Shown one piece after another: positions 37,798 through 47,427 of a stretch of 64,000 bases of DNA (positions within the stretch are counted from its first letter, which is position 1; every line of letters starts with the position of its first letter). Both the position numbers and the translations under genes were made by a program. The notes under the pieces are model-generated. The model worked only from the letters and a program-made list of their open reading frames with translations, did no database searches and was not told the DNA's origin. The DNA is from Paenibacillus sp. P25 (GTDB lineage Bacteria; Bacillota; Bacilli; Paenibacillales; NBRC-103111): NCBI GenBank assembly GCA_024704175.1, contig CP085629.1, forward strand, positions 2,604,001 through 2,668,000, given 5' to 3'.

Positions 37798-38544
37798 TGC
37801 ACCATCGCCCCCGGCTGTGCCTTGCGGCGTTCTTCGATCAAGCGGTTGAGCTCGCGGAGGGCATCTCCTATGCCGCCGAGAGAATCGATCAGTCCGTAAC
37901 GCACGGCATCCGTACCGACCACCGTCGTGCCGATATCGCGCGTTAATTCCCCGGTTTTGAACATAAGCTCCTTGAACTTCTCCTCGGAGATCCGGGAATG
38001 ATTGATTACGAAGCGGATGACCCGCTCCTGCATCTTATCCAGATACTCGAACGTCTGCGGAACACCGATCACAAGACCGTTCAGTCGGATCGGATGGATC
38101 GTCATCGTCGCGGTTTCCGCAATGATGGACACATTCGAAGCCACCGCAATCGGAACCCCGATGCTGTGACCGCCTCCAAGGACCAGCGTCACCGTCGGTT
38201 TGGATAAAGATGCGATCATTTCGGCAATGGCCAGTCCCGCCTCAACGTCGCCCCCCACCGTATTGAGAATCACCAGAACGCCTTCGATCTTCTTGTTCTG
38301 CTCCGCCGCTACCAGTTGCGGGATCAAATGCTCATATTTGGTCGTCTTGTTCTGCGGCGGGAGAACCAGATGCCCTTCCACCTGCCCGATGATCGTCATG
38401 CAAAAAATATTGGACTCCGCCGTCGGCGCAGACCGTTTGTCCCAGCTGTTGTATGGCTTCCACCGTGGCGTTCTTTCGCTCATCTTCCGTCATCGGCTGG
38501 CCGGGCTGAATCGGCTGTCCTTCTTGTTTATTGTTGGTTAACAT
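37794..38544 (-). CDS. tepA: TepA/YmfB, ClpP-family sporulation protease (frame broken)
   Basis: About 250 residues. The ClpP/crotonase fold is visible with [19 protein letters not shown], the serine nucleophile region [11 protein letters not shown] and TIHPIRLNG with the histidine. TepA acts in the forespore in B. subtilis, probably degrading small acid-soluble proteins. The N-terminal 40 residues are in a different frame; a base appears lost near 38430-38436, and repair links QQLGQT to [12 protein letters not shown]. Start ATG at 38544 encodes [15 protein letters not shown]. Confidence 0.85.
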
Positions 38545-38616
38545 ATTCGTCCACCTTCCCGGGATACTTTACAAGCTCTCCCATAGTATGGTTCCGGCAA
38601 CCCGAATTATACACCA

Positions 38617-38664
38617 AAAGAAAAAGCTCCCTCCGCCGCGACTCGCTGGCAAAAGAAGCTTTTC
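38617..38664 (-). terminator. Terminator after rnjB
   Basis: A nine-pair stem (AAAAGCTTC with GAGCTTTT-type partner) with a large loop, ending in a U-rich tract on the minus strand. Confidence 0.6.
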
Positions 38665-38698
38665 GTATACAAGGTTCAAGTGACTAAATACTCGGTGA

Positions 38699-40374
38699 TT
38701 AGACTTCCATGATGATCGGAAGGATCATCGGCCGTCTTCTGGTTTGTTCATATAAGAATCGTCCCAGTGCGTCTTTCACATGGGTCTTCAGTGATGCCCA
38801 TTCGTTAACGTTTTCATTCATCAAACGGTGTAGCGTGCTCGTAACGATGCGGTTGGCTTCTTCCAGCAAGCCTTCGGATTCCCGAACATAAACGAAACCG
38901 CGCGAGATAATATCCGGACCGGACAGGATCGTACCGTCCTGCTTGCTAAGGGTGACCACCACAACCAGAATCCCGTCCTGAGACAGCGGCTTGCGGTCAC
39001 GAAGCACAATATTGCCTACATCGCCGACGCCCAGACCGTCGATCAGCACATTGCCTGCCGTGACCTTCGATCCCTTGCGGGCCGTTCCGTCTTGAATTTC
39101 CACCGTATCTCCGTTGTCGAGGATAAAGATATCCTCCTTCGGAATGCCGACCGACTCGGCCAGCGACCCATGCTGCCGGAGCATCCGGTATTCCCCGTGA
39201 ATCGGGATAAAGTAGCGGGGCCGCATCATATTCAGCATCAGCTTGAGTTCTTCCTGGCTGGCGTGGCCGGATACGTGTACACCCGTAACCGAACCCGGGC
39301 CGTAGATGACATGAGCGCCGATCCGCATCAGCTCGTCTACGGTTCGGCCGACATATCGCTCGTTGCCCGGGATTGGAGTCGCTGCAATAATCACCGTATC
39401 CCCGGCAAGATATCGACTTTCCGGTGCGTCGAACGCGCCATCCGCGTCAGTGCGGACATCGGCTCGCCCTGGCTGCCCGTGGACAAAATCACCACACGGT
39501 CCGCGGCCATTTTATTGATTTCTTCCGGTTCGATCAGCATGCCTTCCGGAATCCGCAGGTAGCCGAGCTCATGGGCGATCGTAACGACATTCACCATGCT
39601 GCGTCCAATGACCGTAATCTTCCGTCTAGTGGACTCGGCTGCGTCGATGACCTGCTGAATCCGGTGCACGTTGGAAGCGAAGGTGGCCACAATGACCCGC
39701 TGCTTCGCCTGGCGAAACACATCCTCAATCTTGACTCCGACACTTCTCTCCGAACCTGTGTATCCGGGACGCTCCGCATTGGTGCTGTCGGATAACAGGG
39801 CAAGAACCCCCTTGGCTCCGATCAGCGCCATCCGGTGCAAATCCGCATACTGCTCGTTCACAGGCGTCTGATCAAACTTGAAGTCGCCGGTGTGCACGAC
39901 ATTGCCTTCCGGGGTTTCGAGGCAGACGCCGACCGAATCCGGAATACTGTGGTTCGTTCTAAAGAACGTTGCCGTCATACTTCCCAGTTTCAGCTCCGAA
40001 TCCGCCGTAATCACGATTCGCTTCGTGTCCCCCAGCAGATTCGCTTCCTTCAGCTTCGTCTCGATGAGTCCCATCGTAAGTCTTGTTCCGTACACCGGTA
40101 CATTGAGATGCTTCAGTACATACGGTAATCCGCCGATATGATCTTCGTGTCCGTGCGTGATCAGAATCCCTCTGACCTTATCCCGATTCTCCGTCAAATA
40201 AGAAATATCCGGTATGACAATATCGATTCCGAGCATTTCTTCTTCTGGAAATTTCAATCCGCTATCAATTACGACAATATCATTCGCGTATTGTACGACA
40301 TACATGTTCTTGCCGATTTCGCCCACGCCGCCCAGAGCGAAAATCGTTAATTTATCTATATTTTTCTTGGACAA
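38699..40374 (-). CDS. rnjB: Ribonuclease J (frame broken)
   Basis: About 559 residues, the normal RNase J length. The metallo-beta-lactamase motif THGHEDHIGG and the later HTGDFKFDQ and LLSDSTNAERPG of the beta-CASP domain are intact. It degrades and matures RNA from 5' ends. A one-base loss at C4 39400-39403 breaks the frame; repair gives VDILPGDTVIIAATPIPGNE. Start TTG at 40374 follows GAGGAGG by ten bases. The position upstream of tepA identifies it as rnjB by synteny rather than rnjA. Confidence 0.9.
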
Positions 40375-40457
40375 GTTCCATAAACCTCCTCAGCTTAATT
40401 GACGACGATTCCGTTATGAGCTGCAAACCAATAATTACCGACCAGTCACTTGCCACC

Positions 40458-40487
40458 ATTATACATGAAAAAAAGTTCCATTTACAA
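40458..40487 (-). promoter_or_regulatory. Sigma-A promoter of rnjB
   Basis: TTGTAA (40487-40482) and TATAAT (40463-40458) with an 18-base spacer. Confidence 0.7.
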
Positions 40488-40525
40488 GTTGAAGCCATGC
40501 CCGCTGTTGTACACGTATTATTTCC

Positions 40526-40559
40526 AAAAAAATAAAACCGATGCCACGAATGGCACCGA
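40526..40559 (-). terminator. Terminator of the asd-dapG-dapA group
   Basis: CGGTGCCA and TGGCATCG form the stem across TTCG, followed by a U-rich tract on the minus strand. Confidence 0.85.
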
Positions 40560-40573
40560 TTCGTTAAGACCGC

Positions 40574-41449
40574 TCATTCAAACAATGAATCAATGAATCG
40601 CCCTTCTTCTTCGGTTACATTCAACAAAGGCAGACGCACGCCTCCGACTTGGAATCCTCTGCGCTTCAGCGCATACTTGACCGGTGCAGGATTCGGAACC
40701 GGGTGCGGACAGTTGAACAATCCTCTGAAAACCGGCAGCGACTTACCATGTAGTCGGGCCGCTTCCTGCACGTTTCCTTGCAAGTAATAGTTTATCATAG
40801 ATTGCATTTCTTTTCCAATCACATGGCTCGCAACGCTGACAATTCCATGGGCGCCTACCGACATAGCCGGAAGCGCAGCGCTGTCGTCGCCGCTGTATAC
40901 TTTGAAGCCCTCGGCCGCCCCGCTTACGATCTGGGTCAGTTGATCGGTACCGGCACAATCTTTGGTAGCCACGATATTCGGGATCTGCGACAACCGAATG
41001 GTCGTGCTCGCATCAATATTCACGCCCGTCCGGCCGGGAACGTTATAGAGAATGACCGGAATTTTCACGGACTCGGCGATCGCTTTGAAATGCTGATACA
41101 AGCCCTCCTGCGAAGGACGGTTATAATAAGGAGCGACCAGCAGAAGCGCGTCGACGCCCAGCTTCTCGGCCGCTTGGGACAGATGGATGCTGTGAGCCGT
41201 ATCGTTGCTTCCCGTGCCGGCGATGATTTTGTAGCGTCCCGCGGCATGTTTTACGGCCGCTTCGAACAGCTTCAGCTTTTCTTCCTCAGTAACCGTCGGG
41301 GATTCCCCTGTCGTTCCGGCTACCACTACGCTGTCGCTTTGTTGCTCCTCGATCAAATAATCCAATAGCTCTGTAAACCGCTTCCAATCCACCTGCAAAT
41401 TGTCGTCAAAAGGCGTGACCATTGCTGTAATCAATCTTCCGAAATCCAC
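40574..41449 (-). CDS. dapA: 4-hydroxy-tetrahydrodipicolinate synthase
   Basis: A complete 291-residue DHDPS that condenses aspartate semialdehyde with pyruvate, the branch step to lysine and dipicolinate. The Schiff-base Lys163 (IVATKDCAGTD) and Tyr135 (YNVPGRTG) are present, with AGTTGESPT near the N-terminus. GTG start at 41449 is nine bases after AAGGAGG. It is the last gene in dpaA-dpaB-asd-dapG-dapA. Confidence 0.95.
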   Translation of the reverse strand: MDFGRLITAMVTPFDDNLQVDWKRFTELLDYLIEEQQSDSVVVAGTTGESPTVTEEEKLKLFEAAVKHAAGRYKIIAGTGSNDTAHSIHLSQAAEKLGVDALLLVAPYYNRPSQEGLYQHFKAIAESVKIPVILYNVPGRTGVNIDASTTIRLSQIPNIVATKDCAGTDQLTQIVSGAAEGFKVYSGDDSAALPAMSVGAHGIVSVASHVIGKEMQSMINYYLQGNVQEAARLHGKSLPVFRGLFNCPHPVPNPAPVKYALKRRGFQVGGVRLPLLNVTEEEGRFIDSLFE

Positions 41450-41535
41450 GCTATTCTTCCTCCTTCAAGTACGCGAAGCAAGCTGCTCCATTCATTGGCT
41501 GGTATGATATAAGAAGGCCGTCAGCCTAGACTGAT

Positions 41536-42753
41536 TCAGCGGTTCAACTCGAATTGCCTGTGAAGAGCACGAACCGCCCTGGCCATGTCTTTTCCCTGGA
41601 CAAGCACCCAAATCGTCGCATTCGAATCGGCCGATTGGAGAATTTGAATATCCTCTTCCGTCAGAGCCTCGACGATACGAGCCATAATCCCCGGCACCCC
41701 GTTCATTCCGCCTCCGATAATCGATACCTTGGCGCAATGAGGAGTGATTTGGGGTTCAAAGCCGAGCTGCCTTAGGATGGCTTCCGCTCTCTCGGCTTCA
41801 TGGTCGAATACGGTATAGACGACGCCGGACGGATTCACGTTGATAAAGTCGACGCTGATCCGCTGTTCCGCCATCGCCTTAAATACATTTAACTGCAAAT
41901 CATAATGGCTTTCTTTGGACAATACTTGAATCTGGGTGATGCTCGCAAAATTGGCGATGCCGGTAACGAACCGGTCCTGCACTGCGCCCGATTCGCCGCG
42001 AATGATATCGGGATGGGTCACAAGCGTCCCCGGTCGCTTGCTGAAGGTGGAACGGACCCTTACGGGCACACCGGCATGCATCGCCACCTCCACCGCCCGG
42101 GGATGGATGACTTTGGCCCCGTGATGCGCCATATTGCAGATTTCGGTATAGGATACGACCGATAGCGGCCTGGCATCCTCGACAATGCGGGGATCCGCCG
42201 TAAGAATGCCGTTCACATCGGTGAAAATATCGATGATTTCCGCCTTCAGTGCAACCCCAAGCGCAGTAGCCGATGTGTCGCTTCCTCCCCGTCCCAGCGT
42301 CGTTACGTCCCCCTCCGCCGTCTCGCCTTGGAAGCCTGCGACGATAACGACATAGTCCTGCTCCAGAAGCTCCAGAATTCGATTCGGACGGATGGAGACG
42401 ATCTGGGCATTCCCGTACTCTTCGTTCGTGCGGATCCCGGCTTGGGCCCCCGTCAGAACGGTAGACCGTATTCCATGCGAGTTTAAAAGACTGCACAGCG
42501 TAGCGGCCGAAATCAGCTCGCCGCAGCTCAGCAGAAGGTCCTTCTCTCTGGCAGGCAAGCGGTTACCGTTTTGTACGATCCAATCCAGCAAAGTATCCGT
42601 TGCATACGGCTCACCCTTGCGTCCCATAGCCGATACGACGACGACGGTTTTGTAGTTTTCTTCCAATGCATCTTGAATGTGTTCAATGACATGTGCTCTG
42701 GCTTCGGCTGTGGAAAGGGATGTGCCTCCGAATTTCTGCACCAAGATCTTCAT
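41536..42753 (-). CDS. dapG: Aspartate kinase I
   Basis: A complete 405-residue monofunctional aspartokinase. The kinase core begins VQKFGGTSL, with TLGRGGSDTSA and SYTEICNMAHHGAKVIHPRA, followed by two ACT domains. In B. subtilis DapG is the diaminopimelate-sensitive isozyme, consistent with its place between asd and dapA. ATG at 42753 is preferred over earlier in-frame codons because GGGGAG precedes it and it gives the family N-terminus MKILVQKFGG. A leader of about 200 bases precedes it. Confidence 0.95.
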   Translation of the reverse strand: MKILVQKFGGTSLSTAEARAHVIEHIQDALEENYKTVVVVSAMGRKGEPYATDTLLDWIVQNGNRLPAREKDLLLSCGELISAATLCSLLNSHGIRSTVLTGAQAGIRTNEEYGNAQIVSIRPNRILELLEQDYVVIVAGFQGETAEGDVTTLGRGGSDTSATALGVALKAEIIDIFTDVNGILTADPRIVEDARPLSVVSYTEICNMAHHGAKVIHPRAVEVAMHAGVPVRVRSTFSKRPGTLVTHPDIIRGESGAVQDRFVTGIANFASITQIQVLSKESHYDLQLNVFKAMAEQRISVDFINVNPSGVVYTVFDHEAERAEAILRQLGFEPQITPHCAKVSIIGGGMNGVPGIMARIVEALTEEDIQILQSADSNATIWVLVQGKDMARAVRALHRQFELNR

Positions 42754-42950
42754 CAGATCTCCCCTTTCTTGCCAGGATAAACGGTAACTCCGTCCTTGAG
42801 TAACAAGGACCAGCCCATTTATCAAGGCCCGTGCGATAGTGAAGTTGCGAAAACTTATCTAGTCCTATCAACTGAAAAAACGATTGCTGCCATTCCGTTT
42901 GGGGAATAAGCAAAGCTTGGCTTCCCGTACCGCACGGGAAGCCAGCTGAA
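42754..42950 (-). promoter_or_regulatory. dapG: Structured leader between asd and dapG
   Basis: A strong ten-pair hairpin (arms 42919-42928 and 42934-42943) lies just after the asd stop, without a U run. Closer to dapG there are smaller stems (TCCTTG/CAAGGA). It could be a processing site or a weak attenuator. It does not match the lysine riboswitch. Confidence 0.4.
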
Positions 42951-43991
42951 TTATTGCTGTTCTATAGCAATATATTCGGCGATTTGCACCGCATTCCAGG
43001 CAGCGCCCTTCAGCAGATTGTCGGAGACAATCCACAGGTTCAGCGCACGCGGGTTGCTGAGGTCGCGGCGCACGCGGCCCACGAACGTATCCAGTTTGCC
43101 GGCGGCTTCCGTTGCGAGCGGATACTGCTGCTCCGCCGGATTGTCCACCAGTACGAGGCCCGGTGCCTCGGAGAGCAACCGCTTCACTTCTTCCACTTCA
43201 AAATCCTGCTTCAGCTCCACATATACCGATTCGGAGTGGCCGTAAACGACAGGAATACGGACACAAGTCGCCGTCACTTCCAGCGATTCGTCGCCCAAGA
43301 TTTTTTTCGTTTCATTGATCATTTTCATTTCTTCATAAGTAAATCCGTTATCGACGAATTTGTCGATTTGCGGAATGGCGTTAAATGCGATCTGATGCTT
43401 TACAGGCAAGGAGGAAACCGGCAAAATCTGCGGCTGAGCCGTCCGGCCTGCGAGCACTTCGCCGGATTGTCGCAGCATTTCGTCGATCGCTCTCGCGCCT
43501 GCTCCCGAAACCGCTTGATAGGTGGAAACGATGATTCGCGAAATGCCGTACCGGTCGTAGAGCGGCTTCAGAGTTTGCACCATCTGGATCGTAGAGCAGT
43601 TCGGGTTCGCAATGACGCCTTTATTTTCATTAATCTTGTCAATATTCACTTCCGGTACGACCAGCGGCGTCTCCGGATCCATCCGGAATGCGCTGGTATT
43701 ATCGATACAGATCGTACCGCGCTTGACCGCTTCCGGGACGAGCGCCCTGCTGACATCGCCGCCTGCGCTGAACAGGGCGATATCCACGCCTTCAAAACTG
43801 TCCGGACCGGCTTCCTGCACGACGATTTCCTTGCCCTTGAAGGTAAGCTTCGAACCGGCGGAGCGGGCCGAAGACAACAGCTTGAGCTCGTTAATGGGGA
43901 AATTCCGTTCTTGAAGCAGACGGATGATCTGTTCGCCGACGGCACCTGTTGCGCCCACTACTGCGACGTTGAAAAGCTTCTGATTCGACAT
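42951..43991 (-). CDS. asd: Aspartate-semialdehyde dehydrogenase
   Basis: A complete 346-residue enzyme that reduces aspartyl phosphate. The cofactor motif VVGATGAVGE, catalytic Cys132 (VIANPNCSTIQ) and the FNAIPQIDKF segment are intact. The ribosome binding site GGGGAGAG lies before the ATG. It follows dpaB after 53 bases and supplies the semialdehyde used by DapA. Confidence 0.96.
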   Translation of the reverse strand: MSNQKLFNVAVVGATGAVGEQIIRLLQERNFPINELKLLSSARSAGSKLTFKGKEIVVQEAGPDSFEGVDIALFSAGGDVSRALVPEAVKRGTICIDNTSAFRMDPETPLVVPEVNIDKINENKGVIANPNCSTIQMVQTLKPLYDRYGISRIIVSTYQAVSGAGARAIDEMLRQSGEVLAGRTAQPQILPVSSLPVKHQIAFNAIPQIDKFVDNGFTYEEMKMINETKKILGDESLEVTATCVRIPVVYGHSESVYVELKQDFEVEEVKRLLSEAPGLVLVDNPAEQQYPLATEAAGKLDTFVGRVRRDLSNPRALNLWIVSDNLLKGAAWNAVQIAEYIAIEQQ

Positions 43992-44044
43992 CGTTTTGTC
44001 TCTCCCCTGCAGTTGTAAGGATGTATATGTGGGACTCGGTTCAA

Positions 44045-44638
44045 TTAATAATTGAATCGCTCGATCAGCATCGGCTGCAGCTGTTTGCCCTGCAGAGCGG
44101 CCTCACAAGTCTCCATAATCAGATCCATCCGGGCCACCAGCGAATTGGGTTTAGCGAGCGGAGCGTCCTGGCCGAAAGGAACGAAATAGATGTTCTTGGT
44201 GATCAGGAGCTTGCCGACATTCATTGCATTCAGGCCCAGACCGTCATTCGTGGAAATGGCCAGCACCAGCGGACGCTGATTGCGCATCTGTGCTTTGGCC
44301 GCCATCAGAACGGGGCTCTCCGTCATCGCATTGGCGAGCTTGCTTGTGGTATTCCCTGTGCATGGCGCAATGACCATGACGTCGAGCAGCTTCGAGGGTC
44401 CGAGCGGCTCTGCATCTACAATTGAAGAAATAATATCATTTCCTGTGATCTCTTTCAACTGTTTTTGCCAAGATTCGGAGGTTCCGAACCGGGTGTCGGT
44501 CGTCATTAACGTATTGGACGCAATCGGAATTACACGGGCCCCCGCATCCACAAACCGTTTGATTTGCGGCATGGTTTCTTCGAATGTGCAATGCGACCCG
44601 GTCAAGGCAAAGCCTATAGTTTTATCCTGCCAATTCAT
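44045..44638 (-). CDS. dpaB: Dipicolinate synthase subunit B
   Basis: A complete 197-residue flavoprotein-like subunit of dipicolinate synthase (SpoVFB). FALTGSHCTFEE at the N-terminus and VIAPCTGNTTSKLAN are characteristic. With DpaA it makes dipicolinic acid in the mother cell. AAGGAGG precedes the ATG at 44638, which overlaps the repaired dpaA stop (ATGA), so the subunits are translationally coupled. Confidence 0.95.
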   Translation of the reverse strand: MNWQDKTIGFALTGSHCTFEETMPQIKRFVDAGARVIPIASNTLMTTDTRFGTSESWQKQLKEITGNDIISSIVDAEPLGPSKLLDVMVIAPCTGNTTSKLANAMTESPVLMAAKAQMRNQRPLVLAISTNDGLGLNAMNVGKLLITKNIYFVPFGQDAPLAKPNSLVARMDLIMETCEAALQGKQLQPMLIERFNY

Positions 44639-45533
44639 TGCGCTCTCCTCCTTGTACTTACGTTTTCCATGATAATCCGTATGAGCGTGTCCGCGATGAT
44701 CCGTCCGGCGGTCTTGGGAGCGACAATGCCGGGGAGACTGGGGGCAAGCATGGCTTTGACCCCCGCTTCTCGGCAAAGCGGAAGTCCGTCCCCCCCGGCT
44801 TGGAGGCAATATCAATAATAAGTGCGCGATGCGGAATGCCGGCTATGATCTGCGCCGTCACTATCATGGCGGGAATGGTGTTGAACAAATAATCGACTTG
44901 GGCCACTTGCGTCTGCAGCTCTTGCGTGTCAAACGGGTTCAGCCCCATTTCCCAGGCACGCGCGAAATGATCCGGTCTGTTGACGCCGACCCTGACATGC
45001 GCCCCCATACCCTGCAGCATACGGGCAAGTGTCATTCCCGTTCTGCCGAATCCGAGCACCATCGTCTCCGAGCCGTGTATCGTAATATCCGTATTCTGGA
45101 TGGCAAGCATGATGGCCCCTTCGGCCGTAGGGATGGAGTTGTAGATGGCCACGTCATCCCGGTCGAACAGCTCTATCAGCTCTACCTTATGTTTACCGCA
45201 TAGATTCCGTAAGTAAGGCTTCGCCATGCCCGTAAACACTTGGGCATGCTTCGGCAGTGCAGCAATATGTTCGTCGGTCAAACGCAGTTCGTGCGATGAA
45301 AATATGCTATCGACAAGCCCGTGATCGTCCGTACCCACTGCAGGCAAAATGACCGCATCCATCGACTCCAGCGCCTCAGGGGTCAGGTCCGCCTTGGTGA
45401 TCCCGCCGTACTGGCTCTGCAGGTTATCAAAACCGATCAAGTATACGGAAGCGTCCTGCTCGGAGAGTTTGTTAATCACCTCCAGCTGACGGGCATCACC
45501 GCCGATCAAGGTTACTTGAATTCCGGTCAGCAT
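44635..45533 (-). CDS. dpaA: Dipicolinate synthase subunit A (frame broken)
   Basis: About 299 residues of SpoVFA, a dehydrogenase-like subunit. It contains TLIGGDARQLEVI at the N-terminus and a nucleotide-binding VLGFGRTGMTLARML. A one-base loss in the C5 run 44760-44764 diverts the end; repair gives EKRGVKAMLAPSLPGIVAPK and a stop that overlaps the dpaB ATG exactly. ATG at 45533 follows AGAGGTG by seven bases. A candidate sigma-K promoter lies upstream, matching mother-cell expression in B. subtilis. Confidence 0.92.
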
Positions 45534-45570
45534 TCATTCTCACCTCTTTCCCAAATCACTCTCGATAAAC

Positions 45571-45599
45571 CATCTTATGCGGCGGCCCAATGATCGGTT
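45571..45599 (-). promoter_or_regulatory. Candidate sigma-K promoter of dpaA-dpaB
   Basis: AACC (45599-45596) and CATAAGATG (45579-45571) with a 16-base spacer fit the sigma-K pattern mACm and CATAnnnTA except at the last base. Confidence 0.55.
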
Positions 45600-45615
45600 C
45601 CAGCCCGCCGAGGAA

Positions 45616-45664
45616 ACAAAAAACACCTTCCGTTCCCCGCATCAAAGCGGAAAACGAAAGGTGT
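45616..45664 (-). terminator. Terminator after dut
   Basis: A long stem based on ACACCTT and AAGGTGT with inner GC pairs, followed by six U residues on the minus strand. Confidence 0.88.
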
Positions 45665-45688
45665 GGGTTAATTTATTTATTCACCGCT

Positions 45689-46143
45689 TCAACGGGTCCC
45701 GGTATGGCCGAAGCCCCCGGCGCCGCGAACCGTCTCCCCAAGCTCTTCTACTTCTGTAAGACGAACCTGTGGAACGAGCTGGAACACCATTTGGGCGATC
45801 CGCTCCTTGCGGTTCACGGTAAAAGCTTCGCGGCCGTGATTGATGAGCAGTACCTTCACTTCGCCACGATAATCCGCATCGATCGTTCCCGGCGAGTTCA
45901 GCGAAGTGATGCCGTGCTTGAAGGCCAGACCGCTGCGCGGCCGAATCTGCGCCTCCAGTTCGGCCGGCATGGCCAGCGCGAAGCCGGTCGGGATCAGTGC
46001 CCGGTCCCCGGCCGCAGCACAAGCGGCTCCTCAACGGCGACATAGAGGTCGAAGCCGCTTGCGAGCTCCGACATCTTTTGCGGTAATGGAATATCCTCGT
46101 GGCCCGGAAGCCGTTTGATTTGCACTTCGTATAGGCTAGACAA
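45689..46143 (-). CDS. dut: dUTP diphosphatase (frame broken)
   Basis: About 151 residues of trimeric dUTPase. Five motifs can be followed: [38 protein letters not shown] and the C-terminal [11 protein letters not shown]. The TTG start at 46143 is seven bases after AGGAGG and overlaps the end of mlpA by eight bases. A one-base loss in C4 46006-46009 breaks the frame; repair gives [17 protein letters not shown]. As dut is normally essential, an intact gene in the organism is likely. Confidence 0.9.
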
Positions 46144-47389
46144 GCTGATCCCTCCTGAATCCGTCAATCGCATCGTCGGTTTGGCCGACCATAGCCAGCG
46201 CGAAAGGCGTGGACAGCAGCTCGGCGGTAAGCTCCCGAATATGCTCCATGCTGACGCTTTCGATCTGTTCGATCATTTCATCCAGGCTATAATGCCGGCC
46301 GAGCATCAGCTCGTTCTTACCGAGACGGTTCATTCGGCTGCTCGTGCTTTCGAGACTCAGGATCAGACTGCCTTTCATTTGTTCCTTGCCTTTACGCAGT
46401 TCGGCATCCGTAAGTCCTTTATGCTTGATATCATCCAGGATCTCCATGGTCACTTTTAACACTTCCGCCGTTTGCTTCGGGGCTGTCCCGGTGTACACGG
46501 TGAACATGCCGCCGTCCTGGTAAGAGGTATGATAGGAATAAACGGAATAAGCGAGTCCCCGCTTCTCGCGGATCTCCTGGAACAACCTTGAGCTCATCCC
46601 GCCGCCTACGGCATTGTTCAGCAGCACCATGGCGTACAGCCGGTCATCCTTCGCCGAAAGCCCCGGAAGCGATAAGCAAATATGGTTTTGCTCCGTTTTC
46701 TTCTGATGATACTCGAGCTCGCTGTGAAAGCTAAGCTTCTGAAGCGGCTCGGGCTCCCCTTTCACCGCAAAGGAACCGAAATGCTTCTCGATCAGCCCGA
46801 CCGCTTGGTCGTCCACATTCCCTGCGATGCTGATGACCGTATTGGCTATCGTATAATGAGCCTGCATATAGTCCTTCAGCGTAGAGGAGCTCATGGCCGC
46901 GAGGTTGTCCTGAGTCCCGATAATCGTGTAGCCGAGCGAATGATCCCTGAATGCGGCTTTGGCGATCAGATCGTGGACCATATCGTCCGGCGTATCCTCA
47001 TACATCGAAATTTCCTCATAAATGACGTTCTTCTCCTTATCCAGTTCCACCGGATCGAATACGGAACGGAAAAACATATCGGCCAGCACCTCTACCGCGA
47101 TCGGCAGGTGTTCATCGAGCACTTTACAATAATAGCAAGTGTATTCCTTGGAAGTGAAAGCATTGACGTTCCCGCCGATGCCGTCGAAAATCTCGGCAAT
47201 GTCTTTGGCGGAATATTTGTCGGTCCCTTTAAAGAGCATGTGCTCGATAAAATGGGAAATTCCGTTGTTTTGTCCGTTTTCATGACGGGATCCGGTTTTA
47301 ACCCAGATACCGAAAGCTACCGAACGGCAGGTCGGGATTTTCTCAACCACTACCCTCAGTCCGTTGTTTAGCGTGTGTTTATCCAACAA
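46136..47389 (-). CDS. mlpA: MlpA (YmxG) M16 zinc peptidase
   Basis: A complete 417-residue processing-peptidase-like enzyme with HFIEHMLFKGT as the inverted zinc motif and a distal glutamate in YEEISMYEDTPDD. In B. subtilis MlpA affects protease production. TTG at 47389 gives the family start LDKHTLNNGLRVVVE and has GAGGGGG five bases upstream; an ATG 18 bases further up lacks a ribosome binding site. It overlaps dut. Confidence 0.92.
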   Translation of the reverse strand: MLDKHTLNNGLRVVVEKIPTCRSVAFGIWVKTGSRHENGQNNGISHFIEHMLFKGTDKYSAKDIAEIFDGIGGNVNAFTSKEYTCYYCKVLDEHLPIAVEVLADMFFRSVFDPVELDKEKNVIYEEISMYEDTPDDMVHDLIAKAAFRDHSLGYTIIGTQDNLAAMSSSTLKDYMQAHYTIANTVISIAGNVDDQAVGLIEKHFGSFAVKGEPEPLQKLSFHSELEYHQKKTEQNHICLSLPGLSAKDDRLYAMVLLNNAVGGGMSSRLFQEIREKRGLAYSVYSYHTSYQDGGMFTVYTGTAPKQTAEVLKVTMEILDDIKHKGLTDAELRKGKEQMKGSLILSLESTSSRMNRLGKNELMLGRHYSLDEMIEQIESVSMEHIRELTAELLSTPFALAMVGQTDDAIDGFRRDQLV

Positions 47390-47427
47390 TGATGCCCCCT
47401 CGGTCATAACTTAAATAGAGTTTAACA

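Noticed and set aside
42754..42950. Lysine riboswitch before dapG
   Set aside because: The conserved L-box core sequences are absent and the stems do not fit its architecture.
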